DNA from: Utricularia gibba
Taxonomy: Eukaryota; Streptophyta; Magnoliopsida; Lamiales; Lentibulariaceae
Reading direction: 5' to 3'
Length of the DNA: 64,000 bases
Assembly (NCBI GenBank): GCA_002189035.1
Contig: NEEC01000009.1
Location: 310,001-374,000 of the forward strand
Part shown: positions 36,640 through 48,231 of the stretch, piece by piece
Position numbering within the stretch: position 1 is the stretch's first letter
Layout: every line of letters starts with the position of its first letter
Notes under the pieces: model-generated
What the model saw: only the letters and a program-made list of their open reading frames with translations
What the model was told of the DNA's origin: nothing
The model's database searches: none
Translations under genes and position numbers: made by a program

Positions 36640-37470
36640 GATTACACAAGAGTCTTGTAATGCCTCCACAATGGATGTTGCTCGTCCATTGGACGTTGAC
36701 TTACCCGATGGCGATCGACGTGCGTGGGCACATTCATGTTGTCAATGAGAGCTTCCAGGAACGACCTAATATCTCCCCCTCGAACCAGAGAACAATCACT
36801 GACCGCGGTATACTTGAAGGTGGTTGGGAATATGGCATTTTCGGGCTGTCCAATGAAAGTAAACAATCATCGGATGCAAGATGGTGGAGAATGAATGCGA
36901 TCAAAAACTCACCGGATTGTGTAGTGACTTGTACGACGCATCATCGATGCAAAGCATATTAAAACGGTGATATTTGCCCTTATACTCGGTGATACATGAT
37001 TCAAAAGCTTAAGCTTAACCATGTTGTTCTTGTTGTCGTGCACCGGATAGCCTGTGTGCACACACCTGGATCCATTCCATTGAAAGACGAGCTTGCTGGC
37101 TGTTGCAGGCCCTAGTAACCACTGAACCACATCGTGCAATTGTTCACTGCCACATGTTGTCAGAAAAAAAAAAAATGAATGCGGACCCCCTTGCTTGTAA
37201 GATGGTCAATCTTACGGTCCTCTTGAAGACCATATGGCGATGTCAAAGTGTTCCATGCAAAACTGTATCAACTCACATGCACCAGGTCAAAGATACACTA
37301 CAACCACAAGAAATAGTACTGACACATGCCCCAAATATTTAATGCGAGTCAAATACACCGCATTACCATTTCGCCCGTAGATGACGGCATCCAACTTCGG
37401 TGCTCCCCACCTAACTTCATGAGGATACACAATGTCCGCAAGTAATTTGGCTGGGTTTTACATCAAGGTC
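36640..37470 (-). pseudogene. FCP1-like HAD phosphatase fragment captured inside PIF element 2
   Basis: Reading right to left: ADIVYPHEVRWGAPK (about 37450-37405), an intron, then GACELIQFCMEHFDIAIWSSRG (about 37285-37215). Another intron follows, then VQWLLGPATASKLVFQWNGSRC (about 37135-37070), HTGYPVHDNKNNMVKL, then a CIDDASYKSLHNP-like block in a shifted frame (about 36955-36910). Last come AIFPTTFKYTAVSDCSL and GGDIRSFLEALIDN (about 36840-36745). This is the ordered core of plant FCP1/NLI-like phosphatases, including the LLFCWxxxxC and DDSPYK regions. Introns are retained, so the capture was from DNA, not from mRNA. Frameshifts and stops are present. A related copy lies at 1290-1560. Confidence 0.82.
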
Positions 37471-37479
37471 TAGCTCTTG

Positions 37480-38358
37480 TGTCACTCAAGAGAGCCCATA
37501 GGTTTAAACCCAGGTTAAAAACGCTTAAAAACAGAGTAAGAGTGTGCGAAAATAGAATATGCGTGCGCAGGAACAGTAAATGGCATATTAAGCTCAAAAG
37601 AAAATGTGAAAAGCTTCAACAGAAACATGTTTATAAACTAAGGCAAGGTCTACAACGAGTTTCCCGTTCACATCAAGTTACCGAAAAGCAGCAGAAACCA
37701 TAGAAACGAAAATAGTAACAATAACAGGTTTTCGTAGAAATGAAAGTGGAAGAAATGTGCAAATAAAAGTTACAGGATGCTTCTGTGGGCTGGAGATCTG
37801 CTAGAAATCAAAGTTCTGGCCGAAAAGGTGGTGTAGACACGCAGATCTGGGGATCATCGGAGACTTTCGCCGGAGAAACGACGCTCTCCTTGCTCCCACT
37901 TGCTCCTGTTTGCTCTCTCTGTGCACTCTACGTGTACAGTGTACTCTTTTTCTTCTCTCCCTTCCTTTTCCCTTTTGCAGCTCAAAAGTAAGGGTAGCTT
38001 CATCTTTTACTCAAGCTTCTAAAAGGGAGATCTCTGCTCCATATCTTATCTCTTCATAAGGGCAGCTACTTTCGGCGGAAAGTGGATTTTGCACAGCTTT
38101 TCTGTCCCTTCTGACTTGTCAACATGGAAAGTGCGCTGCTACAGTACTAGCTCTTACCTTGGTAAGACTTAAAACAAAGACTAGACGAAATATTAGAGTT
38201 TTCGGCTCAATTGTTGCCAATTGAGTCTGTTTTCACAATAAACACATTTTAACAGTCTAAATACGCAAAAGAAGACAATTTAGCACATTAAACAACATTT
38301 AACCCTACAAAACACACTTAAAAACATATACAAAACCACAATAAAAACGGTGTTATCA
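37480..38358. repeat. LTR-like insert within PIF element 2
   Basis: Moderate-complexity sequence ending GTGTTATCA, which abuts the transposase exon exactly after its HLKEW codons (38359). On the minus strand it starts TGATAACACC, as an LTR would. A matching left end and target duplication (expected CCACT) were not found, so the left boundary is uncertain. Some adjacent transposase sequence may have been deleted. Confidence 0.45.
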
Positions 38359-39321
38359 CCACTCCTTCAAGTGGTAACGGACTCCACGGTATGGTGCCAA
38401 AAAGCCCTCCCTATTGGCGTATCCATTGTCACATAGGTAATATGTTCCTGTGTTATCACGTATAGATGGTGCATAAAATCATTGGAGTCACATCCGCACG
38501 GGCTAAACAAGTGAATACCTGGGCATACACGGAAGCCGTCGGATCGTGAGTGTACATCGTTTAACACCCGACTATCTACAGCAGACCCCACCCACCCAGC
38601 AAACACATATATAAATTTCATTTGTTCATCACATACACCCAACACGTTGGTGGATATCATCCCTTTCCGATTTCTATACCTTGCAGCATTACATTTGTTA
38701 ACTCGTATACTGATGTATGTACCATCTATGGCCCCAACACAACCTTGCAAATGCATAATCAATTTTAGGATACACATTGGTAAAAAGAAGCATGAAAGAT
38801 GTGTCAACCTGGAAGTATTTAAACTTTCCTTCTAATGCACGTTTTGCAGCAACTACTGGGGTCTCTAATAGCACCTCATAGAGGCAAAGCACCGCATGCA
38901 ACACCTTTTGGAAGCACCGAGTCATAGTCTCGGTGCTCCTCCCATAGACATGCTTCTGCAGCCGCATTTTTTTATGATGACCTAATATTCCTAAAAATAT
39001 GCAAACCATCTCCGGAACCGTTACATATTTTCCAGTATTTAAGTTAGAACGATTTTCTAATAGGCTACACAAAATACCCAAGGCATCTCGGTTGATTCTC
39101 AAATTCTCAATGGATGTGTTATTCACATCACTCACCAACCTATTAATATACTCAACTTGTCTAGGAATCTTGTGTGTAAGTGAATACCTGCATCTCACCC
39201 TATATCCCCTACGATATTTCTTCCAATGTAAGTATACTAACACATTCATCTGCACCAAGTATTCGGCCAAAACTACTGCTGCCGCACTCAAGATGACATG
39301 ACCCTCCGTGAAAAAATTCAT
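38359..39321 (-). pseudogene. PIF/Harbinger DDE transposase (element 2), C-terminus lost
   Basis: Reverse strand from 39321: MNFFTEGHVIL, then HKIPRQVEYINRLVSDV and GKYVTVPEMVCIFLGILGHHKK, then RCFQKVLHAVLCLYE (the N-terminal helix-turn-helix region). After an intron, CVGAIDGTYISIRV carries the first catalytic Asp and GSAVDSRVLNDV the second. A later exon in another frame gives YLCDNGYANREGFLAPYRG and HLKEW, ending at 38359. The NVIER-type block with the catalytic Glu is missing because the LTR-like insert follows. The long first exon (38820-39321) is open. The order and motifs match DDE_Tnp_4 transposases. Confidence 0.88.
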
Positions 39322-39757
39322 GTCTCCTCAACAGTCGCAAAAATCGAGCAAAATAAATCCACACACACAGCACCACGGATTCTGAAATTGGAAATTCACA
39401 AATAAAAACCCACTATTCGGTGCTGCCGTGGTTGGCCTCTCGCGGTGTTACCGTGGACCAACCCATCAAGAACAGAAAGCATACTTACCACCGGCAAATC
39501 ACGAATGTAGATTTGAGTTGTAGATCTGCGTTCAAATATAGTTCACGCGAGGGCAAAAGTGGAAGTGCCGAGCTGGGTTTAGCTAAACCGACCCCCCCCC
39601 CTCGGGTTTAGCTAAACCCAGCTTCACAGGTTCCCGCTCAGTTTATGGTCAACAGGTGGGTTTATTTTTACCCACCATAAACCTACGAACCAAACGTGGA
39701 TTTATGTCTAAAACCACGCCGCAACCCATCTAAACCCAACAACCAAACGCGCCCTAG

Positions 39758-40230
39758 TTGTTTCATTAAAAATGCCCAATCTTCCTCTCCTTCACTTGGT
39801 ACAAAAGCATATGCGATTGGGTATACACAATTATTAGCATTGATTGTAGCAGTGGACAATAACTTGTAATTATAACGATCATATAAATGCATAATATCAA
39901 TGCATAATACTGGTCTACAATGAGAGAAAGCATCAATAGTAAATCCAAATACCCATAATACTTTGCAAAATATATAATTTTCATTCTCGTCTACCCCAGC
40001 GTAATCCCATATCACTATCGTTCTAGGATTTGTTCGACAATGTTCCTCTAGATAACTTGGAAGTTTAGATAATGAGTCTTCTCATGTTCCATATTGTAGC
40101 TCATATGCTTTATATAAACTTGACCAACCTTGTCAATATGGAATATCATACCTCCCCAATATTCTTTTGCTATTGCAATAACATCCTTTGCTAACAAAAA
40201 AAAAATTTTGAGCACTATCATTGATAACAT
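39758..40230 (-). pseudogene. MULE transposase, central fragment
   Basis: The reverse-strand frame starting near 40015 reads FGFTIDAFSHCRPVLCIDIMH, LYDRYNYKLLSTATINANN, PIAYAFVPSEGEEDWAFLMKQL. This is the conserved core of plant Mutator-like transposases, where the D of CIDxxH is the first catalytic Asp. Further upstream, 40230-40060 reads VIAIAKEYWGGMI, a plausible N-terminal-side block. The frame is cut at 39757 by PIF element 2 and resumes at 30008 on the other side of both PIF elements. Confidence 0.85.
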
Positions 40231-41869
40231 AAAATTTTTTATATTTTATAATAATAAAATTATGAATTTTTAATTATGTTTTAAGTATTTCTTTTATGAT
40301 TTTTAATATTTTTCCAAAATTTAGGGAATAATATGTTTTTGCATGTTAGTGGGCCAAATCTTTTGATTTAGCCTACTCTATGTTCTAACCAATTTTTGAG
40401 TCCAGCAACATGGCCTTGAAATCAGGGGAGCAAAAGAAGGATCTTGTTGAGCAGTTATTTACCCGAAGGCACATCATCAAAAAAGGAGACAATGATGCAA
40501 CTTTCGCTATAGTAGATTACAAGTCAAAGGTAAGAACAATACATTTGTCAAAAAACGTACTTAAATTGGAAAAGGTGAGAAGACGATATTTTGGAGGAGA
40601 GAGAATCACAAGAGAGAAGCAAAGAAGACAAACAAAAAAGGCTTCTTTGGGAGGCTTCAACAACAAACAATAAGGAGGAAGAAGACGTTTTTTTTCCAAA
40701 CGAAAAATCTCTAATGTGACTGATGTGAAGAACAAGATCGAAACCTAGTTGAGTGCTAATGTTTCGGGCTATGAACAGTAGTAGATGGAAAATAGATCAT
40801 TTTACTTTGTGCTTAGGTTGCTCAATATTTCGTTTTGTTGATTGTTTGTTTTACAATATCTTTAATATTCTCTCTAGTTTATAATTATGAAATCTTATTT
40901 TTGTTACCAAATATGATTGGTTAGATTTTAGGGATACCTTAAGGTGTAAAGGATAATGTGCTTTAGGGTTTGCTAGTTAGTCCACAATCTTGTGCATTCG
41001 TTTCTACATTCTACGGGTAGATCTAAGGAGGGGGAGGGGGGGGGGGGGGGAGCAAACACCATTGCAACTTAAATACTTAATTTAGAGGTAGATCAAAAAA
41101 TCAAGATGTGGGTAATAGGTAGTAGTCCTTGATAAAACTAGTAGCACTAGGTAGACTTAGTTTTATGTATTTTCCATGCAAGTAAACTTAAGTGTGAAAC
41201 GATTGATGTCATTAAGAAATTTCTTAGATTATTTGGAGTATGAAAATAAATAAATTATAGATTAGATGAGGAACTTGAATACCACATCACTTGAACTACC
41301 TTGAGTCATCATAGTGTTATTTGTACACAAAATTAGTACTTGTCACTTTTTACCTTGCATACCACAATTAGTCTGACCTTGGACTAAAAGCAATGTTTAT
41401 TCTGAAATTTGCATCTTAAGAAAAATATATAGAAACCATTAGCTCCTTGTGATTGATCCCAAAATTCTACTATGAAATTTATGTTTAATTTGTATTTTTT
41501 GAGGATTAGGACTTATAAATTTATTTAATATAAAATTTTATTTTATTACAACAATATTGACATTTCCGTTTTATCACCCATGCATAATAAGCCTTTTAAG
41601 GCAATATGAACATCTAGGCGCCCCAAAAAACCTACTTGAGCATCAGGTTTCCAAGCACTACACTGTCCTCTTGAGCATCAAGATAAGAAGGAGGCAACAT
41701 GTTCTCCAATACTACAATAATATTAAAGACACCTTATGTCTCACTTATTCTAATCTGATAGCAATGACAAGGTTTAAGTATCATGAGAAGTGAGAAAAGA
41801 TCATTTATGAGGATTTACAATATGCTTTTAAGTTTCTTAATTACATTAGTTACTAAATATTGAACTTTG
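40231..41869. other. Intergenic repeat-rich DNA
   Basis: No recognised gene. An 87-codon Lys/Arg-rich plus-strand frame at 40410-40673 matches no family I know. A long G run (about 16-20 G with one A) lies at 41031-41050. Sequence towards 41870 leads into a copia fragment. Confidence 0.4.
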
Positions 41870-42300
41870 GACTGGTTCATTAGAATGTAGCCCAATAGTT
41901 GTTGAGATATTAGAAACGCATTGGTGAGGCTGATCTTTGTGATGAAGGAACCATGTATGTTGATTCTTGTGTTCATGTTGACTTAAATCTAGTTGAGGAG
42001 TCAGAGATCAAAAGTTTTTATAATTGGACTTGTTATCATACTAATTGGGGCAAGTGTAATATTGATGTACTCACTTTAAAAGAATGTGGCACTCTCCTTC
42101 AATAAGTCGAATATATGGCTCTTACGAAGATAGGAAAGGAAGTATTGTGACTAAACAAGTTTTTAAAGGAGCTTGATCGACACAATCAAAAGATAAAGAT
42201 GCTATAACACAAACAAAGTGCAATTGCACTAAGTAAAAATGTTCTTTATCATTCTAGGACAATACATTGATGTTCAATATCATATAATTAGAGATATGTT
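41870..42300 (+). pseudogene. copia RNase H fragment
   Basis: Near 42110 the frame reads VEYMALTKIGKEVL, then LNKFLKELDRHNQK, and near 42215 QSAIALSKNVLYHSRT. These are the TEAEYMA, DNQSAI and NPVFHxRTKH blocks of copia RNase H. A piece at 41870-41920 (NVAQ-stop-LLRY-stop-KRIG) fits the preceding VKWILRYLKGT block. Stops are frequent. Confidence 0.75.
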
Positions 42301-42354
42301 ATAATAGGTGAAGATGAATCTATAGAAAATAGGGATAAATAATAATGTAGGGAA

Positions 42355-42975
42355 TGTTAGGTTTCTTGTAGATATCGTATGTCCTCAGTGCAGCGGAATT
42401 TAAAATTTTTTTAGAAATCTAAACTACAGATTTTGAAATACGGTATACATCAGATAAGGTGATTTTGAAAATACCTTTCAGTGCGCTCTATTGTTCACCA
42501 ACCACCAATAGTAGGCGGCCTCTATGGTATCCACATGTAAAGCACTCCGTCGATAACCTTCTCAAGGCCACAGAATGCTGGTCTATCTTCTCAGTTGCTA
42601 GTCGAGAAAATCGCCCCTTGCAGATGAATCTTAGTGAGAATGAAGATATGAAAATCTTTGCAAATGAAATCTTTCTTATTATCTTATATAGATATTTGGT
42701 AACATATCTAATCAAATCTGTGTAAAAATCTTATCTTGTGAAGATACATATGTTCCAAATCTTATCTATATTAGATCTTATATAGTGAGTGACCTTTTAA
42801 CTTGAACCTAAATGCTTGAAAAATTTCACATTATGATCACATTATAATTTCTACAATATATAAATCAAGAATGAGATTTTATCGATGATATAAATTTGAT
42901 TACAATTCAAAGTAAATATAAAAATGTAAGATTTTACAATAAGTTGATTGTTTTTAGTATACATATATCACCAGG
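42355..42975 (+). repeat. copia LTR (shorter copy)
   Basis: Starts TGTTAGG shortly after the RNase H fragment and shares several blocks with 52805-54196: TACGGTATACATCAG, CTCCGTCGATAACCTTCTC and the 3' part TTAACTTGAAC. The middle third present in the other copy is absent here. Its position after RNase H fits a 3' LTR. Confidence 0.65.
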
Positions 42976-45700
42976 GGATATTGTGAGAAAACGTGTAGCG
43001 TCATCTCAATATCAACTATTGATGAAGAGAGCATGACTTGCTAAGAAGTACTAATCAAACTAAGCACATCTAACCTAGAGGAGTGATTGTAGAGAAAAAC
43101 GTGAAGTACTTACAGTTTTTGTTGTAGGATAGACATGTTTAATGAATCTTGATAAAGTTAGTGATAGTTACCGAAAATGTGGGGTGTTACTAAGATAAAA
43201 TAGGAGAGTCACTATAGTTTTGGAGGTAATAAAAACAAAGGAAATTTTATCTATGCTTTGTGAAAAGCAACTACTACGGTAGCATTATGCATTAGTTGTT
43301 GCACATGATGTGAGTTGTGGTTTTATGGAGTTGTGGTTTTATGGAGTTGTATCTCTTGTTCTTATACTATGAAACTACATAGTGAATTTTCATAATTTAG
43401 ACAATAATCCAAATTCAGGAGGTTTCTCATATTTTACATTTTATTTTTCCAAAGTTCAATGTTTTTCTTTGCATAGAAGTTGACTTATGCTTGCAAAGCA
43501 ACTTTGACCACGTTTGTTAGGTGGATATCAATTAAAATTATTTAGATTATTATGGTTTAATCAATCCCATGAATAATGGTTTAATGAGAAGCATGTATTT
43601 GGTAGATAGATTGCAATTATATGAGATTAGTAATTTGATATATTTGTTAGAAATGTCTATAAATGGGTATTTCTTACTAAATGTTAAAAATTATCTAATA
43701 TAACCTCACTATATTTAACATACTATGAGAATGTCCTCACATAGCCCTATACAAAAACAGTAATTCATTGATTGGGGATTTCAAAACCCTATTTTGCGTT
43801 GTTTCCAACATATCAAAATAATGCTATGAAGTGAATAATAGAGAAGTGTCTTCAAAACCAAACTAAAAGGCATAGATCCATAACAAATTACGAAATATCA
43901 TACAAGTACTTTGTAATACTCCCATAGATGATGCTCAACAATCTTGTTTGAGCACTCCTTTTTTAAAACTATGAACATCATAGCACTTTGTTAATAATTC
44001 TACAAAGGCCTCAAGTTTCTAGATACTAAGAAAGAGAGAAGCAACTTGACCTTCTACAACACTCTATCTTCTTGAGCACTATAGCAACAATAGAGAGCAT
44101 TCAGGTGCTATAACAGCACTTCGTGAATCCATTTCAAGTCCTTACTTTACTACAAGACATTTTTCAACTCTAATGTTTTGGTGTGTTTGCAACTTCTTCT
44201 TGCTTCAGCTTTAATGCTTACTCTTATTTTCTTTATACAAAAAAAGAACATGCATATAAGACATAAAAAACAAAGGCTTCATATTATAGATTTCTTTATA
44301 TTCTCTCTTGTTTTCTTGAAATCAACAAGGATGTATCTTCACAAGTACCTCTATCACTTAGCTATACACATAAAGTCTCAATCAACACCTAGTCTTATAA
44401 TAAAACATATTTTTGAGTGTTTAGCGATAGAAAAAGAACTCATATTTTGATACAAAACTCATGTTTTATTATGTATTTCTATGTTTTTGTGACTAGTATC
44501 GCAGTTGCGTCTTTAATTCCTAGTTAGGACTAAATCATAGATCTAATCCCAACTTTGGTTCTAATAATTCCCTTGAGCAATACAACATATGTCAGCAATC
44601 CATCCAAAGGAGTCATATATGAACAGTGAAGTAACAAAAGATGAGATCCAAGGCTGAAAAGGATACAAAATCCATGAAGAGGAGAAATGAAGATTTTGGA
44701 TACAAAAGGAGACAAGATGAAAAGAGAAAGAAGATCTCCACTGCTTGGAAGAACAAACACGTACTTTAGGGGAAGGGATTTCTGGAGAGAAAAACTGGCA
44801 AAAACACACAAAAGAATGAGGAAGACGATTCTTTGAAGATTTCTTCTGCTATTGAAAAATACTATTCCTAACTGAGAATAATTTTTAGTTTTCTTGTGTG
44901 AACAATTTACTGTTTATGCTTTATTATGCATCTTTTATTATTATTTAACTTTGAAACTAGAATGACGCTTAAGGTATGTCATGAAAGCATTTTATTTTCC
45001 CTTATCATAAGTAGCTAAAACACCTAGTAGTGCCTTGGGATAAAATAGTTAACAAGTTTGTTGTTCACTAAACCATATTAATCAAATATCACATTATTTC
45101 CTTACAAATAAGGATAGATCATGGAGGGGAAGTAGTAAAGTTCACTAGAATGGTTCTAATTAGAGGTAGACAAAAAATTAGGTAAAACAAAGGTTTGGAT
45201 AGACTTAAGCATTTGCTTGTTATGCGAATGATATATGATTTAAGTGGGATAATTGTAGTGATTTGCATGTTAACCTTAGGAGTCTCAAGACATCACTTAT
45301 ATCATCTTAGATACAACCAAGTTAAGCAGTTTATTGCTTTTTCTATATTGTATTTTATCGTAAATTTGCCTTAGTCCTAGTTTAGACTAAATCTATCAAT
45401 GTGACACTGATTACATGCATTGATAATCATATGACAAGCACCTGCACTTCATATTCAACTCTAATCACTATGTTCATAATTGTATTATGTTTAAATATGT
45501 AGTAGATTTATAAATTTTATTTGATAAAAGAATTTACAATATTAATGATATTGCTAAATTTTTTGTTTATCATTTTATCAACTTAGATATAAACTTCTAA
45601 GATAACATACATGTGATCTATAGTAAAAAAAAACATAAATGTAGAAATACAGTAGATCAAATATTATTTAAAATCATTTAAAAACCATCAAATTCCAAAC
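42976..45700. other. AT-rich repeat DNA, nothing recognised
   Basis: No gene is supported. A tandem 18-bp repeat (GTGGTTTTATGGAGTT) occurs at about 43315-43350. A 90-codon frame at 44178 and two overlapping reverse frames at 44530-44811 match no known family and lie in low-complexity sequence. Confidence 0.4.
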
Positions 45701-48087
45701 AGGCATTTTCGGGGAGTAGCTTGCTTCCCATTACTCAATAGGGAAATCTCTTGCACAACACTAAAGGAGCCATTGAAAGGTGACTAAAATATCAGAAACA
45801 ACGATTACCGAGCTAATGATAGAGGCAAGAACACTATCCGGCCAAGTGAACTTCCTCAAGCTGGAAATAATCAAAATGAAGACAGACATACAGAAAGATG
45901 ACTGATCACTATCCAAAATAGGCTTAGCCTCTTCCTCGTTTCTCATCCTAATCTCTGTCAATAATATTGCCTTAGCCCTGTCATACCATATAAACTAAAG
46001 GAGTTCGTCATTTATTGACGGATTTTTCTGGATTTGGACGAAAAAGAAATTCGAAATGACTGCTCACAACCATTTTTTGAATTTCTTTTTTTCTTATGAA
46101 ATACAACAACGACGTGTTGATAGCTCTCTTCTGCCCGTAGAAGTTGACATCAAGCTATTGCTCTTTTATTTGCACCGACCGGAAGGTTCGAAGACCTCTC
46201 CCTATCGCCGGAGCTTTGAAGAACTCGATCGAAAGGGAGAGGAACCAATTGAATCCCTCTTCCTATCGGTCGCATTTTTCTAGTTTGCATTTTTTCCCCC
46301 GAACATTCGAGAATGCAGCAGCATGCATGCTATGGATGTGGGAGCATCAACTCCGTTCCTATGGGCTTTTGTGTTGGAAGTATGCTCAAAAGCCATGTAA
46401 TTTAGCATCCCATAATTGTTGTTCTCTCTTTTACGGCAATGTCCAGAATTATATGTTTGGAGAATGTATTTTTAAGTTGTTAAAAGTATTCGATAGATTC
46501 TCCTGTAACATGTATATTCGAATGGTTCACAGTTTGAATACTTTGATTGGGCATCATAGTTGGCTTAACTGTCACCTCTGTTTATTTTACTGTGTTGATA
46601 AAGTGTTTATCAAGATACAGTAGGCAATGAGTCGAATGTTGCTTGACATGAGATGTCAGAATAAACATGTGGGGGCTCATGAGATGAGCTGGCCGAACAT
46701 GTGACGCTGAATAACATATGCATGATATTTTACATATGTCAACACAATGTTATTCAGATTGCTTTATGGAAATCCTTCGACTTGAGGTTTCATTGTGTCT
46801 TATATATTATTGTCTTAGATTTGTTACTATTTAGGCTTGTTGAAATATACAAGTCAGCGATAGTAATGGTCTAAGTTGATAGTATATGAAGATCTTTGAA
46901 TAACCAAGATGGGATTCGTTACTCCGGGTAAACGGAGATGAGACTTCAGATTTCCTGATTGTTTCGTCGGGTAAATTCCTGGCCAGGTTGTCGAGATGTT
47001 GGAATGAGATTCCAAGTTCTCGTTTTTCCTTCGAAACATGTGTTCAGGAGAATGTTGATGATCTAGATTAAATGGAATTTGGCTATCCATGATTCCATTC
47101 TAGATCGAAATCTTCAATGAAGGGATATTCATAAGAATAGCAATCGAGGTTCTTCATTGAATATCGTATTCAGTTTTAATCGGGTAAATACAATATGCTA
47201 TGCTAGACATCCCTTGTATTTTATGAGAAACACGATATCTTGGGACAATATCGTTGTTAGAGAAATGAGATTTCTCACCTCTCATTGTCGATTAAAAATG
47301 AACCTAGTAAGTCACACACACAAAGATTAGAAGTTGTCCGAAACGCTTGTGATTCGGGTTTTGGTAGACTCTAGCATGTCTTTAAATTTGGATCACATGT
47401 TGGTTAAACATTTGGTTATATGGGCTCAGGCCCATATAGATAACCAAGGCCCAAATAATATGGGCTGACGATTTGGGCCGATAGGCCCAACCCCATATTC
47501 TTTAAGCCCAAGCCCATATTTATTAGCCACATTGAAAAGCATGTCGCATTAAAATGCGTGCCAATTCTTGGCTATGAATAGGAGGCAGTTGGCTTATTTC
47601 CTAAGGTTTTTGAGTTCTTTCGGGAAGAGGTATTCAAGCTCCGAAAGAGGAAAAGCACTTTAGGAAGAAACGAGACCGGTGAATAGCGATACGAAGAAGA
47701 GAACTCGACTCTGGTTTCGAGTTTGGTAATTTTTCTCCGCTTATTCCACGTGTTTCTTCTGTATTGATAGTCAGTTCAAATATGAGATATTAGTATTGGC
47801 TTTACTGTGTTTTCCCAATATGCCGATTCAAGAGTTGAATCAAGTCTTGGTGCAAATATGAGATATTGGCAACAGATGAATGTTTATTACATGAGATGGT
47901 TTAAACATATTTTGGGCAAAATGTATGTGATACATTTGTTGGTTTCACCTAGTTGGATTTATTTCTAGTTCGTGTGGACGAGCTAGAGGCATCGTTGCTT
48001 TGGTACTACAAGCGATATGAGATATCGCTGGTTACGAAAAGGGAAAATTTTTGTTTTTCCCACCTTCCGCTGCGCGTAACCCAACAT
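45701..48087. other. Unassigned moderate-complexity stretch
   Basis: Less AT-rich than its surroundings. A 66-codon reverse frame (45761-45961) has one hydrophobic segment, and plus-strand frames at 46056-46623 are unrecognised. 47400-47530 has several GGCCCA/TGGGCC motifs in both orientations. The 46850-47950 part resembles LTR sequence in style (palindromic GGCCCATAT blocks), but I found no partner copy. No gene call is made. Confidence 0.35.
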
Positions 48088-48231
48088 TTTGAGGAGCGGG
48101 AGAAATTGTTGGAATTCTATGAAAGAGTCTCGGGAACCAGGATGCATGCCAGTTTCATGCGACCAGGTGGAGTGGCACAAGATTTGCCTCTTGGCTTATG
48201 TCGAGATATTGATTCCTTCACACAACAATTT
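48088..48231 (+). pseudogene. nad7: Mitochondrial nad7 fragment in nuclear DNA (NUMT)
   Basis: The frame reads [16 protein letters not shown], then [19 protein letters not shown] and [12 protein letters not shown]. This is an internal block of NADH dehydrogenase subunit 7, encoded in plant mitochondria. Only about 48 codons are present. Sequence on both sides is unrelated to nad7, although the open frame 47953-48264 runs through it by chance. It is a nuclear relic, not a functional gene. Confidence 0.88.

Larger units (their letters stand above)
35346..39754 (-). mobile_element. PIF/Harbinger element 2, carrying a captured gene fragment
   Basis: Ends begin GGGCGCGTTTGGTTG on both sides (perfect 15-bp terminal inverted repeats, with similarity continuing further in). 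Flanks are TAA (35343-35345) and TAG (39755-39757), a near-match to the three-base PIF duplication. The element is 4409 bp. Content from left: Myb/SANT-like ORF1 (+, from 35858), an intron-containing FCP1-like phosphatase fragment (-, about 36640-37470), an LTR-like insert (about 37480-38358) and a transposase (-, 38359-39321). ORF1 and transposase point towards each other, as in element 1. Repeated TTTGGTTG/TTTGGTAGG motifs near the left end may be subterminal binding sites. Both of its own genes are broken. Confidence 0.88.

Noticed and set aside
40410-40673. 87-codon Lys/Arg-rich plus-strand frame
   Set aside because: No recognisable domain, no splice context, and it sits in repeat-rich DNA; not enough to call a gene.
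41031-41051. Long G run as a possible G-quadruplex or regulatory element
   Set aside because: A homopolymer of this kind with no gene nearby is more simply a simple-sequence repeat, and its length may be unreliable.
43500-43700. Possible PIF-type terminal end (CGTTTGTTAGGTGG)
   Set aside because: No partner inverted end or target duplication could be found.
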